A stretch of 64,000 nt of DNA from Capniomyces stellatus (Eukaryota > Kickxellomycota > Harpellomycetes > Harpellales > Legeriomycetaceae), in contig LUVW01000002.1 of the NCBI GenBank assembly GCA_001661515.1, positions 503,850 to 567,849 of the forward strand, read 5' to 3'. The notes beneath the pieces are model-generated. The model was given only the letters and a program-made list of their open reading frames with translations, was not told the DNA's origin and did no database searches. Below are positions 47,608 through 59,401 of this stretch, piece by piece; the stretch's first letter is position 1, and each line of letters opens with the position of its first letter. The position numbers and the translations under genes were made by a program.

Positions 47608-48950
47608 GTTTAAGTATAGTTTATGATTTTAAAGATAAATTACAACAATATTACTAACAATAAATCTAATGAATATTGGATACTGGATATTAAAAGTGAT
47701 CAACTATATTTTTGTAAAAGTAGACCAAGCACTGTTTTATTTATATTTTTGATTTTTTTTTTCAGGTTCCAAAATTGCTATTTCGCTTATTATTTAAACG
47801 TAAAATCGATGCTCATACTTTTTTTAAAAAAAGAAATGCTGAAAAAAGGAACTTTTTAATTTAAGCACCCAACGCTTTTTAATCTGACCAACTTTAACCT
47901 GATTTGTATTGTCGAATACATCAAGTCCAAATAAATAAGCAGTACTATTTCGCCGCTTGAGGGGGGGGTTACACACACGGAATAAATGCGACCTACTTAC
48001 CCCTTATTATTTATGAAATTGACTTTGCAACTTTCTAGCTTTACTACTGGTGTCTGTTGGGTATCAGTGTAAATATTATAAATTTACTTTTTTTAACTTA
48101 ATTTTTTTTATTGAAATCGCTTTTTGCTTTCTTAATGTTTTTATTTTTTTGTAAAAAAAAAAAAAACCGATACAAGCAATAAAAAAAATTTAAAAAAAAA
48201 TGATACAAATAATAAAATCAGAGATAATACGACTTGATTCAGTAAATCAAAGTTAAAAAGTACGTTTTAAAACAACACAATACACTTAATTTTGTAATCA
48301 CATTGTCAAGTTGAATTCCAACCAGCAAGTACTCCTTTGTTGCTGAATTGTAATAGTGGGTTTTGGACAAATAAAAATACCCTACTACAAATTTCCCACT
48401 TGTGCTAATGATTCATATTATTTTAATTATATAATACTTGATAAATTAACAACTTCAAATCTAATGCGGCTAATGAGTTTTTACTCAATCACATTCAACG
48501 TATATAATACATCTAGCACGCCTATTTATGGAAGCTACCCTCTAGAATACATTTCAGTTACTTATTTTTTCTTGTGACCAGGATTCACATTGATAAATGT
48601 TCAAGAACAAAGCAAATTTACCCTTGCCAACTACAATAATAATTTTATTACTTTGGTTTTCATAATTCCGTTACTTTGTTTTAATTATTGAACTGATAAT
48701 TTATTTTTAAAAAATTAGATGGAAGAGAATTCCGATACAATTTACTATTAGCTAATCTCAATAGTTTTGTCACTAGCCATTGTCAAGGCCCAATGCTGAG
48801 TAATCGATATGTCTGGTTAAAAGCCCACCAAAGTCTTTTTTTTTATTACAACAACCCAAGATTATTGAGGAGTCTTTTTCAAGATAGTAAACCAGCCTAA
48901 ATAAGCAGGATTATGGTCCCACTACTGATTTGACAAAACCTATTTATTTA
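47608..48950. other. AT-rich spacer upstream of permease A
   Basis: Probably holds the permease promoter. Homopolymer A and T runs lie around 48060-48200 and a G8-9 run is near 47962. No domain-bearing exon was found. Confidence 0.4.
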
Positions 48951-49208
48951 TTGAAGTCCAACAGTGTCATTTGTTCAAGTGCTCCGATCACGCAAACCAC
49001 AGTGATTGTGAACGACGTGGCCACTGACAAGTGTTTTACAACACACAGTACTAGGTGCTTATACTTGCACATAAGCAGAGAGTACATCAATACCATAAAC
49101 AACAGTATACATTACCCCATAGTAACTTCTAGTAACACCATTAACCTCAATCCAAAAACAACGCGAATATCACTGCACTACAAGTCATCAAACATCACAT
49201 ATTTTTAA
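48951..49208 (+). CDS. Candidate 3' exon of an unidentified plus-strand gene
   Basis: Following a possible acceptor (TCCAACAG) near 48964, an open frame reads VICSSAPITQTTVIVNDVAT, then KCFTTHSTRCLYLHISREYI, then YPIVTSSNTINLNPKT, to a TAA at 49206-49208. The alternation of short beta-like stretches loosely recalls cofactor-C/RP2-type beta-helix domains, but I cannot establish this. It ends 21 bases before the stop of the minus-strand candidate at 49230, an arrangement expected for convergent genes. Upstream exons were not found. Confidence 0.25.
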   Translation: MKSNSVICSSAPITQTTVIVNDVATDKCFTTHSTRCLYLHISREYINTINNSIHYPIVTSSNTINLNPKTTRISLHYKSSNITYF

Positions 49209-49229
49209 AGCAAAAAAAAGATGGCGTTG

Positions 49230-49736
49230 TTAAACTTTACGTACTTTTTTTACTCCTGTGTTTACATTTATAAGCGTCTGGTTGGCTTCTTTGTAGTTTT
49301 CTAAACGCTCTTTGTTCGACTTTAGATCATGGTCCAACAAACTGACCAAGTAGTGACTGGCTATTTCAAAGAAAAAAATGTTGATGACGCCATTTTTGAG
49401 CTTTAACTTGTATCACTGCATAATAAAGTGTACATTTCTTCGGCGTGCTTAGAAGGCCCGGCTTAGCCAACATGTTCCAAGTGCGAATACCATAGATTTT
49501 ATATTACTGCACTTTTTTTAATTTTAGTATTGGCCTTTATCGCCAAACAGTTACAAACCCTAGCTATAATAATAAACTACGCCATTTAACTACGGATCTC
49601 AATCAGCTTAATATCGCCTTTTATTTTATTGCCTAGTGTTACCTTTGAGGTCAATGCTCATCATCTTTAGGTTGATTAATTTAATCAAACAACTTTTGTT
49701 TGGTAGTTTATCAAGCGACTTGATGTATCTTTCGCT
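49230..49736 (-). CDS. Candidate small split gene, function unknown (5' end not found)
   Basis: Three segments join in phase with good borders: 49736-49643 (SERYIKSLDKLPNKSCLIKL...), 49563-49508 (ARVCNCLAIKANTKIKKSA) and a last exon starting near 49410 and ending at a TAA at 49230-49232. The last exon reads GVINIFFFEIASHYLVSLLD, then HDLKSNKERLENYKEANQTL and INVNTGVKKVRKV. It looks like a small helical or coiled-coil subunit. A short first exon (ATG AAT TTT ACT CGA) about 390 bases upstream would fit phase but is speculative. No family is recognised. The exon pieces are too short or lack ATG starts, so simple ORF searches miss them. Confidence 0.4.
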
Positions 49737-50189
49737 CTAATAGCGATACTAATCATAAATCAAACTAATATATTGTGTGAACATTTTGCTCTGACAGCCC
49801 AAAACCACTTATTAGACCACATACTTGAAGTTTATTGAAGAGCTTTTGAAAGTAAAGTATATATTATCCTTGTGTTTATCCGAGCACCAGTAGTGTATTA
49901 ACTCTGGCTAATTTGTGCTTAATTTGAGTTGGTGTATTGTTTCTGTTATTACTGATTTTCAAATATGGCAATCCTTTTGATACTTTTGGCACTTTTTTAT
50001 ACAAGTACACATTTCAAGTTGGTATTTCTATATAGCTCTTGGATTGTTCTCTGTCAATCGATAATGTGCACTGTGTATATGGGGGAAATTCCGTTTAATA
50101 AAGCTTATTTCTCACTCGAGTAAAATTCATATTAAATTTGGAGTGCTTGGGAAATCGTTGCTCGATATCTTGATTTAAACAATGTAGTA

Positions 50190-50227
50190 GAAAAGCATAA
50201 AAGCATAAAAGCATAAAAGCATAAAAG
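50190..50227 (+). repeat. (aaaagcat) 8-bp tandem repeat
   Basis: About four and a half perfect copies in non-coding DNA. Confidence 0.85.
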
Positions 50228-51387
50228 TGTAAGATGTATAGTTTTTCTTTTACCGACTAAAAGCATAGAGAAACGCCAATGGCATGATCAACGCAGTATT
50301 CTTACATGGATAAAAGTCAAATAAGCAATCTGCGTTTATGAACTTGAAAGCCTGTAGCAGCTTTTAGTGAGATGGTAGCAAGCAAATTAATTAATCGACT
50401 TTTACTAAAGTGCGATGGCTTTTCATCGTACTAAACTTTAAGCAAGTTGATGTTAAGGTTCATGGTCACATTAATTAAGGGGTGGGTGATATTTTTGGTA
50501 CTCCGATTTCCAGATGCAAAAAAAATTCAATCAAAAAAAAAGTTCATCTAAAAAAAAATTTGATAAAAAGGACTTTAATTAAATAAAAGATCAAACAAAA
50601 AAAACAGTCAATTCAATATACGTAGGATTGATCAAAGGGGTACTAGCTAATAGAGTCGTTTATCATATCAAGTTAGCAGTATTTTAAAGTATTTTTATAT
50701 TCTTTTTATAACATTGTTTAATATTATGTTTTGTTGTGCTATATTGATTCTGTTGCCGATAAGTCGCATAAATCAAATCAATATATATGGGGGTGTGATG
50801 GTTTCAAATATTTAAAAGACTAATCTTTCCCGGATTGTTTCTCAAACTACTAAAGGGGTCTCAATTAGGAAATATTTGTATTGACGGTAAAAGGAGTTCC
50901 CTAGTTGTTTCAGCCTTGAGCTAAGCAGTGGCTTATTATAAATAATTAAACATATTGGATAAAATAGTGCTGATTTGTCTAAATAGTCGATGTATTTGGA
51001 TAAATTGGATAGGGGAAAGTGCGTGTTTGTGTTTCATATATGTGATCTATTTTTTTCTTTCTGTCATTTGCCCCATTCTTAATTCGTTGATGCCGGAAGT
51101 GAATAAACGGTAAATATATCAATCCAATTTACTAGTATTAATTATCCAGAGTCTTTTTTGATATCAAACAGCTATATATATTAATATTGTGCAGGAAAAA
51201 AATAAAAATAAATCTGTGCAAACAATTTATAAAAGCCGATTTACAGCTGGTTAGTTGATGGCGAGGGTTAGTTGCTGAAGTATTTTTCGAATTTACTGTT
51301 GTTTTTTGAAAAGCAATAACAAAAAAAGATGTTTTCGAGTAATTTATTTTCAAAGTAAATCGGTCGGTAAACTAAATAGCCAAATAA

Positions 51388-51389
<2 letters not shown>

Positions 51390-51418
<29 letters not shown>
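51390..51418 (+). repeat. Poly-T run of about 29
   Basis: Uninterrupted T homopolymer in non-coding DNA; it could be a processed-transcript tail or simple slippage. No adjacent gene copy was seen on either side. Confidence 0.9.
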
Positions 51419-52131
51419 GGCTGGACAAACAAAGGTGGGATGGTTGTTTATTTTCAAGGAGAATCGGCCTTTGTTGGGTATTTGGTTGATGTTGATAAAG
51501 TAAATAAATTAAAATGTCCTTCCTTAACCAAGGGAGATTGGGTAATCACAATACTTTTCAAAATGAAAATTCCTAGTAAAAAAAAAAAACATTCCGATGA
51601 TATAAAGCAAGCCAATTATCCTAAATTTTTTTACTTTTTTTGTCAAACGATTATTATTCCTTTTAGGAACGGGGGCTTTGAATCTATGTAGCAGCTAAAG
51701 GCACAGCTACTGGTTTGCTAAAAAATTAAAATGCGCGCAAGTTCTCATTTTTGATTTGTCAGAACCACTTTAAAGCTTTGAAACAAACAACCAATTTTGT
51801 CACTCGTGTATCAGAAGACCTGTAAAGGCTGACATTAGTTGGAATTTGAGCCTGAGAATTTAGAAAGGCCAAAATTAAAACATATACGCAAAGACCAACT
51901 CTAATTCAACAAGCCCTTCAATAAAAAAACACGGGTTTCAATATCGACGACAATATTTTTTTTAGAACTAATAAAAGAAAACAAATAATTACTTATGAGA
52001 ATAACTTTTAGACAAAGTTCCAAAAGCCTTACTAGCACCCGTTTTATTTACACTTCAACTATACGGAGCAGCATAGCTATGTGAATGTTTACTACAGTAT
52101 CCAAGATTCCTGTTTCTTTCAAAATCCAAAA

Positions 52132-53256
52132 ATGATTGCTAAATTGAATTCTTGCACAAGCAAAATCTCGAGATTTCGAGTTGGTGCCATGCAAAAGAAC
52201 GGGGTTCCATTCCTGAATTCCGCTAATAGAGTTTCCAGCTTTAGTATATCTAGTTACCGCAAACATTTTCAAAAATGCAAGGTCTCGACAATGAGTAAGC
52301 GACTATACATAACTATTCATATCTAGGATTTATATGTTGATTTTAGCTTTTTTTATTTTTATACTAAAAATATTTGTGATTTTAAATAAGGCGTTCTCAT
52401 TTATGGAAGTTGCAGCTTTTCTTAGACCACGTCCTTAAATGTTACATATATATATACTCTGGATAGCGTTTTATTTAGATATTTTGTACACTTTGACCCT
52501 TCAAGCAACATACTAAACTTGCGTATTATTATTGCAATATATACCTAGCCGATAGATGCATTGTACTAGACAACATGTAACCAAACCACTTTATTTCTGT
52601 AAAGAAGTGTTAGTCAATTAAATACATTGGATCCAGTGAATTAATAAGCAGCTCTAAATTGTTACGCTTTTACTTTGATATGTACAGGGTAAACGTCAAG
52701 TTTGAACTATCAAACAACACAGTGATTCACGCCAGCGGTAATCGTGGATGCAGTTTGCTAGAACTTGCACACAAATATAATATAGGGATTGAAGGTATTG
52801 TCAACATGTTTTATTTCAAATTTTGCCTCTTTATTTATCCCAAATGTGATACGTTGGCATTTGTGTTTTAATTATGGAGTGTGGTTTTTATTAAAAGGTG
52901 TATTTGCATATTTGTGAATACGTATTTTCGTTGATTAGGTGTATGTGAGGGTACATGTTCTTGTTCAACGTGCCATGTTATTTTAGACAAACATATCTAT
53001 GACCTTTTGGGCGAGCCTTCCGAAGAAGAACTTGACATGCTCGATCTTGCTGTTGGGATATCTAAAAGGTATTTGTCTATATATATATTTATAGCATGAT
53101 TTTAAACACCGACTCAATTTCTAAACTGACTATGCTCACTTGATAATTTCAAATAGCTATATATATGGAAGGTCACGTTTAGGCTGTCAAGTTAAACTAT
53201 CTAAAGACATGGAAGGTGCACATGTTTTAATTCCATCAACTACACTAGATGCATAG
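52132..53256 (+). CDS. YAH1: Mitochondrial [2Fe-2S] ferredoxin (adrenodoxin/Yah1 type)
   Basis: Exons 52939-53068 and 53157-53256 and the preceding 52688-52794 join in phase. They give VNVKFELSNNTVIHASGNRG, then a GIEGVCEGTCSCSTCHVILD cluster (C-x5-C-x2-C, with an extra Cys inside the loop), DLLGEPSEEELDMLDLA and GRSRLGCQVKLSKDMEGAHV with the fourth ligand. Yah1 feeds electrons to mitochondrial Fe-S assembly and heme A synthesis. A likely first exon at 52132-52294 is Ser/Arg/Lys-rich like a matrix presequence (SKISRFRVGAMQ), but its donor leaves one extra base while exon 2 needs two. A microexon (for example the 7 bases after TTTAG near 52480) or another first exon must lie between. An ATG at 52680 could also start a leaderless form. 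It converges on the NAD kinase gene. Confidence 0.85.
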
Positions 53257-53755
53257 TGCGGATGTTTAGGGCTCTAAGCATCTCGTTTACTTGTATCAGC
53301 ACCATTTTCCATGCTCTATAGCCTAGGTTCCGGTATCCATGCTATTGCCTTTTTCGGTCTGTTTGTTTGGAATTTTTATACTTTGTTATTTTTGTATCGG
53401 ACCGCTCATAAAACGATATTTTGACACCTAAAAAAGACTTGTACAATCCATCGCTAGCTCAGTAATCACCAATCCCAACATCTTTTGATTCAAAAAATAA
53501 TCGAGTTGGGGTACACTGGCATCTTTGACTTTTTATTATTACTAATAACTACAAGTTTGGATTAGTTTGGATTAGTTTGGATTAGTTTGGATTAGTTTGG
53601 ATTAGTTTGGATTAGTTTGGATTAGTTTGGATTAGTTTGGATTATTCAAAATTGCTATTGCGACTTGGAAATGCCATTTAATTTAATTTGTAAATGTATA
53701 TTGAGAGATAATAACAACATAACATATACAACTATATGTGGTAGTTTAGCACTGA
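53257..53755. other. Convergent 3' region of ferredoxin and NAD kinase
   Basis: Holds both 3' UTRs and the decamer minisatellite described separately. No gene. Confidence 0.6.
53554..53644 (+). repeat. Decamer minisatellite (attagtttgg), about 9 copies
   Basis: Eight perfect copies (53561-53640) flanked by partial units, sitting between two convergent genes. The copies are identical, suggesting recent slippage or unequal exchange. Confidence 0.95.
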
Positions 53756-56171
53756 TTAAAAGGCTCTGCTGAACTCTGTTGCGCTAAATGGCTGGTTGAA
53801 CTTTAGCATCTGGTTGATCTTATGCACCCAGAGCGCACTGTTAGGATTCATCGATACACATGGCATGGGATAGTGTGAACTTTCAATCTACGAACATTCA
53901 ATATTGTTTAGTATCTCAGTATCAGCACCAGTATCGGTTTCAGTTTCTGACTTTAGTATTTTTTTTTTTTAATAAAATAATAAAATATCCCAAATGTAAT
54001 ATATAGTCACCTCTATTGATTCGCATTGCTGAAGTTCGCCAATTGACTCTCCATCCACAGCGAATATTATATGACCTCTACTCTCTTTAGCTACCTAATG
54101 AACAATTATAGTATGCGATTGTGTATTAATTTCGGTGGAGATGGTCTTGGACTAAACTGAGCGTTAAATAAATAGGAAAAAAAACACCCGTGTTACTTCT
54201 AATTTTATACAGGCATCCATCGGTAGGATCACGGATCTGAAAGAAAGGGATCTGGGACAAATAGGTGTGATAACGATGCTCTCCAATGAAGGGTGCATTA
54301 TAGGACCGCCTATTTGATTTAAAAAAATATGACAGATAATTAGTAAAAACTTTTGATATTGAAAACAATAAGAAGTAAACATAAATTTAACAGGAGCATG
54401 TACATACCAGCTGATAGAGAGTATGCTGTGGACCCAGTCGAGGTTGATACAATTAAACTACAAACAAGCACAGATGTACATACAGATTTACACGTTAATA
54501 GCTTATCTATACAAGATAAGATAGTATATTTGCTGAAATTACCCGTCAGCTACTGATGTAGTTAAATTCTGGCCATTGATGTAGCAATTTAGTGTGGTAA
54601 GGTGCTGAATAGGGCCACGGTGTATGGTGACTTCGTTCAAGGCTTCTCTGTTTCCTATTAACATAAGGTTACAATTGTAGTTACAGTTACAGTTACAGTT
54701 ACAGTTACAGTTACAGTTACAGTTACAGTTACAGTTACAGTTACAGTTACAGTTACAGTTACAGTTACGGTTACAGTTACAGTTGTAGTTGTAGTTATAC
54801 CGATTATATAATAGTGAGTGCGTTTATAGAAAGTTTCTAACCTCCAAGGAACAAAGATCCATCTTCTCTATAGCATTTCCAGTGTAGCCTCATTCTATGC
54901 ATCAGGTAGAACTCCCCTTTGATAAACTTTGATATTACCTTTTCAAAATTTAGAAAATCTAACATCAGCATCAATAAATTTAAGAATAAAGTTATTAGAC
55001 GCTATCAATATTAATGTCAATATCAATATCATTGCTTGGATACATCGCTTTATACACTTTATACAATAAAATAATAGGCATTCATTTATACAAAAACGAA
55101 TCAATCTCGAAGAGAGTTGTGAAATCTTACCAAAAGGTAGTAGGAATCCCAGTGTTCCCATAGAAAATGATATGACAGGAGGGAATGTTTTTGGAAAATA
55201 CGACGATGTTTTTAGCAAAGTGCCATCACCACCAAGGGTAATAACAAAGTCAATATCCACATCTTTGCTACCTAAGGGAAGTTGTAATTGACAACCATTT
55301 ATTTTCCAATTAGACTCAAATATAATAATATTGATTTTTTTTCTTTGATAAGCACTGTTTTCAATAAAAGTATGTCTGTATGCATACATATATATATATA
55401 TGCCTAGTACAAACCTTTTTCAAATATCTCAAATTGAACACCAGAATCTTTTACGGAAGGGTAGACGCATGGCTCAACAAATATATCAACTTCAGGGTGG
55501 TTAGACTTGAACCAACTTAAATATAATCGTTTTGCAGGGTGTAGCGCACAAGCACATAAAGGTAGAAAAGAGTAAAAAAGTAGTTAAATTTGGTAGAGTT
55601 CAACAAAAGGCTAGCGCCTATAATAGGTGCATAAATCAATCAAGCTTACCTTGACAGCTTGACCAATGCCTCAACTGTATTGTCGACACCATATTTAATA
55701 ACTATAAACACGTTTTTAGGCTTTCCATTTTCCCACTTGTTTTCGGCGCCTTCCATCAATATCCCACCCTCTCTACTATGAAATACATAGTTCAAAAAGT
55801 GCTACAAGTCAAATACATCCACATCCACATATCTCTTGTGTTGGCTATATGTGGCAGCATTCATTAAGAATTTATCAAGAGAGAATCGTATTTTGCTGCG
55901 CCTAATATAAACACATTTTCTAAACTTACGGCCTATTGCTCCCACGAGTTTTGTTTCCGTTGTTGTTTAAAGCGGCATTATGGAAACTCTGTTTTTTGTT
56001 CGAGTATTCTAGTTTAGCTCTGCCCAACAATTCTGCCTTTGTGTTTTTATGTATAGGCCCTGTGCTTGTTAAATTTGATATCGATTTAAACCTCGACGCG
56101 TTAAAATTTCTCTGAAACTGCTTAGGAATTGTACTTTTGAATCTTGATGCTTGATTTGAAATTTTAAGCAT
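53756..56171 (-). CDS. POS5: Mitochondrial NAD(H) kinase (Pos5-like)
   Basis: Ten exons in phase: 56171-55930, 55775-55650, 55515-55415, 55271-55131, 54958-54842, 54654-54543, 54457-54408, 54309-54197, 54094-54011, 53887-53756; 405 residues (yeast Pos5 414). The N-terminus (MLKISNQASRFKSTIPKQFQ) is basic and acid-free, like a matrix-targeting peptide. NAD kinase signatures follow in order: FVITLGGDGTLLK (catalytic GGDG), MGTLGFLLPF, REALNEVTIHRGP, VSTSTGSTAYSLSAGGP, HPSLESIVITPICPRSLSFR and GHIIFAVDGE. It phosphorylates NAD(H) to NADP(H) for mitochondrial reductive needs. None of the exons is long enough to be obvious as a gene on its own. Intron 5 carries a large hexamer repeat. Confidence 0.93.
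54681..54784 (+). repeat. Hexamer microsatellite (gttaca)n in NAD kinase intron 5
   Basis: About 17 near-perfect copies of ttacag with one cgg variant, bordered by degenerate gtagtt units. It fills most of the 187-base intron 54841-54655. On the gene strand it reads (ctgtaa)n. Confidence 0.95.
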
Positions 56172-56756
56172 TGTGTTTTATGGTCGTTGTCTACTAAAAC
56201 ATAGACTGTGATTGATTGTGAGAATCGTATTTTGTGTGCATGAAAGTTTTTGGTGTTTGTAATATAGTTGGGCAATATTTTTTAATAACTTGGCTAGTTT
56301 TTTTTAAATGAAGCACATTTAGATTTAAATTCAGTTTCAACTTCAACTTCAACTTCAACCTCAATTAGTAGAATTTTTTATTTGGCCAAATATATTATTT
56401 AGTCCTAAAAATGTTTTAATGGCATTTCGATAAAAATCAATCTTTTAAAAGCGAACCAAGGTAAAAATGGATTCAGGATCGATCAAATAGGCCCTGACCA
56501 ATTAGCTAATAGTTTTGGTCCAACTATAGAGTTATGCGTAATAGTTGGCAACAATTAGCAATATGAAATAACAAAAAACTAAGAAATATGTGTTTGTCAG
56601 TTTTATACTTGTCATGGCATTCTAGCAAATAAAAAAGCAAGCAACAATAGTAGCCATGCAATAGGAATAAATATGGCAAGGTGATAAATAGGCTGGCTAG
56701 CAGAAATAGGCGGTATTACTGAAAGGCTGCGCATTTCTAAGCTAATCTACAGAGAC
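56172..56756. other. Divergent spacer between NAD kinase and the 56.8-kb gene
   Basis: Probable NAD kinase promoter. A short (acttca)-type repeat is at about 56335-56360. An open frame continuous with the next gene extends upstream to about 56695 (WLAEIGGITERLRISKLIYR) and may be part of its first or second exon. Confidence 0.4.
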
Positions 56757-57235
56757 ATGACCAAGGCTGCTGATGTAGCATGCCTGTCAGTTATAATGTT
56801 AACAAAAGTAAGTTCTTATTAATACCAATATAAAAAAAGCAAACTTGCACACACGAAATACTTTCGGACATGCTGGTAATTGAAATTGGAATTTTATTCG
56901 CCCTGAACTTGTAACTTATTTCAGAATTGGCCTATAATTTATTGTAAAAAAGGTACATTTTTTTATCCACGAGCAAATGAATCTACCTCAAAGGCGCTGT
57001 TGTAGTTTATCCCAACCGCAGTGTCTTAATAGCCAACACATATCGATTAGGCACTTCGGTTAAATACTCTAAAACTGGAGTAGAGATATATGCTAAGGGT
57101 ACGGTTCTTGTATATAATTTCCTTAATAGCTCTAAAACCAGAACAGGACAGGACAAAAAAGAAACAGAAACATTTAGTTTACTGGTTTTATATTACAAAG
57201 CAAAATGTTTTGGGGCTTTAAACCCGCTGAGGTAA
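56757..57235 (+). CDS. Candidate small split gene, function unknown
   Basis: Segments 56757-56807 (MTKAADVACLSVIMLTK, ending at a GTAAGT donor), 56925-56952 (NWPIIYCKK after TTTCAG) and a last exon from 56994 or 57005 to a TAA at 57233-57235 join in phase. The last exon reads VVVYPNRSVLIANTYRLGTS, then VKYSKTGVEIYAKGTVLVYN and FSLLVLYYKAKCFGALNPLR. The frame extends upstream of the ATG into similarly protein-like sequence, so a 5' exon is probably missing from my model. The second intron would be 41 or 52 bases, shorter than others here. No family recognised. The absence of an ATG in the long exon hides it from ORF finders. Confidence 0.4.
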
Positions 57236-57307
57236 ACTTGATATAGTCTGGTTGCAAGCTTTTCCTTGATACACAATCTCGAATCAAATTGCTTTATTTT
57301 TTTCTTT

Positions 57308-58022
57308 CTACACGTTGTATGCGTAAAAATTATCAATATCATTGTTGTTCCCCACTCGCTCTTTAATGTTATGGCGAACCTGATTTATATTATTGCTACT
57401 GAGTCTGGCGACTGAGCTGAATATTGCTTTGCGAGTCATCCATAAAGCCGCTGAAAACCACATTGTAGTGACCAATGGGTATTTTTGTTGCTGCAAATAT
57501 GGCCCAAATCGATAGCACTTGGTTTCTTGTTTGGTGACCAAAACAGGAGAGAGGAAGGAATATGCTCTTAGATACACCCAGCTGATACCACCAATTACAC
57601 CCGTGGATATTGTATAGCTGAGTGCAGTGGCTGTGAATATGCTATTTTAAAAAAGTGGTAAACGAATTTATATAACAAGTCTGAGAGAAGTTAATCAGGC
57701 TCAAATGTTGATACAGGTTGGGTTTAATAATGAAACAAGTTTGGTGTACTACTACACCAAATACATCCACACACAAAAAGGTCAACAAAATATAAAACTG
57801 TTTATCCATCAATCAAACCAAAAACAGTGCTGTAAAAGCTGCACACGAGTCTCATATCATATATTGGATATACCTCAGTCACTAGACTTTTAATTAGGCA
57901 TCACATTACAAGCGAAAAATGAAGGTGTTTTTACAAAGAATGTGCTGGTTTTTAACTTTTAAGCCAAATCTCTACTACAGAGTGTCACCAAAGTAAAAAA
58001 AATAACACGTATTAATAAGCAT
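57308..58022 (-). CDS. Candidate small membrane protein, function unknown
   Basis: Two exons in phase, 58022-57979 and 57641-57308, give about 125 residues. They start MLINTCYFFYFGDTL and continue IFTATALSYTISTGVIGGIS, WVYLRAYSFLSP, and later VTTMWFSAALWMTRKAIFSS. There are two or three hydrophobic helices and a polar Asn-rich tail. The GDTL segment faintly recalls Mpv17/Sym1-type proteins, but the rest does not fit. An open frame continues upstream of the ATG (HPVRIHIAYTFVSEQI), so the true start may lie in an earlier exon. Real-gene status is uncertain. Confidence 0.35.
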
Positions 58023-59401
58023 GATTGGACGAGTATGTTTGATCTGCTCAGAAACAAATGTATAGGCTATATGTATACGAACAGGATGCTGCAAGAGGGC
58101 ACATAGTGCTTATTTACCATTTTAATAAGAAAACTAACCAATAGTGATTGTAATGTTTCCCTTGTCAATACAAGTTGCTACATAGAAGATTCCTTTAAAT
58201 ATTAACATTTTGTTTTTTATTTCAGAACCTGATCAGTTTTGCTGCTTTTTCTTTTAAACTTTTGTTGGGCCTATTATCAAAATAACCAGATCATCCAATT
58301 GGGTATACAATATGTAAACTAAATGTATTAGCCTCTAACTTTTAGCTCTATGTTCTATATTTAACACAAGAATAGTTCTTGGCCACCAAAACTGTACGTT
58401 TTTTTGATTAATTCTTTTTAAATTGATAGTTGTTTTTTGCAGCTTTTAATTTCCTTGGAACTTGATTTGGTAAAAGGTTTGCTTTCAATCAAAACAATAT
58501 TTGTTTTTTCATTTTCAGTCCTGATAGATTCATCTTTTGACAAATTTCAAGTTTAAAACCGGCATTTTTACTTCTCATTTCGTCCTCGAGCTTTTTGGTT
58601 ATAAAGATCTCTTTAAAAAGTATAACTAACTGTGCTGCCAGTTTATTTTTTAATAATGGAGCTGCGTTTTGATTTGGAAAGTTGAAATCAAACTTTTTTT
58701 TTTGTTAGTTCGAAAAAATGGCAAAATGGCAAAATAGCAAAATAACAAAATATGCACAATTACCATGTGGGTATTGGGTAGCTTCTGGTGCAAAAAGCTT
58801 GTTCATGATTCTAAAAACCCAGGATTAATTAGACTGATAACCTGCAATTTCAAAAAACAACACTGAAAGGTCTTAAAACTGAAAACGAGTTGGTTTACTA
58901 GTTTTTTGCCAGAAATTTCCTGAAAACACCATTAGGAATCACGGTAATTTTGAAAAAAAAAACTGTTTTGGGAAACTGGTTATTAGCAAAATAGTTTATA
59001 TTTAAATTCTCCCATATGTATACCAATCTTCAAAGATTCTGGTTATCATATATATGACAAAGGTACAGCCAACGACTTTTGAAATCCATAGACCAAGGGT
59101 AGTTACATCAATATTGCACAATACTAAAGTATAACCAAGTAGCGAATTAAATAGAGTAGTGAGAGAGGGATGGGTAGGGTAGAGTTGGATCAAAAGCAAC
59201 AACGGTAAGGTTAATTGATGATATTTGTGAAATATTCTTCCTAGCAGTGTTTCGAGGTGTGATATAATTACATTTGTGGGTATAAAACTTCCCACTTTTC
59301 CCCTAGGTTTACTTGATACTTAAAAATACAGCTGATTCTGTTGATAATACCACACCGCGAATCAAAATAGAGAATAAAGTATAATCCAAGAACTTGTAGA
59401 T
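58023..59401. other. Spacer with promoter of permease B
   Basis: AT-rich. A hydrophobic minus-strand open frame at 59002-59295 lacks an ATG near its 5' end and abuts the divergent permease, so it is not called a gene. No RNA gene or long repeat was seen. Confidence 0.4.

Larger units (their letters stand above)
49737..52131. other. Gene-poor spacer
   Basis: Contains an 8-bp repeat (aaaagcat, about four copies, 50190-50227) and a poly-T run at 51390-51418. Plus-strand frames around 51306-51691 run through the poly-T and are not genes. No RNA gene recognised. Confidence 0.4.

Noticed and set aside
59002..59295. Hydrophobic 97-codon minus-strand frame
   Set aside because: It begins at GTG with no ATG upstream, and any 5' exon would overlap the divergent permease gene; no family match.
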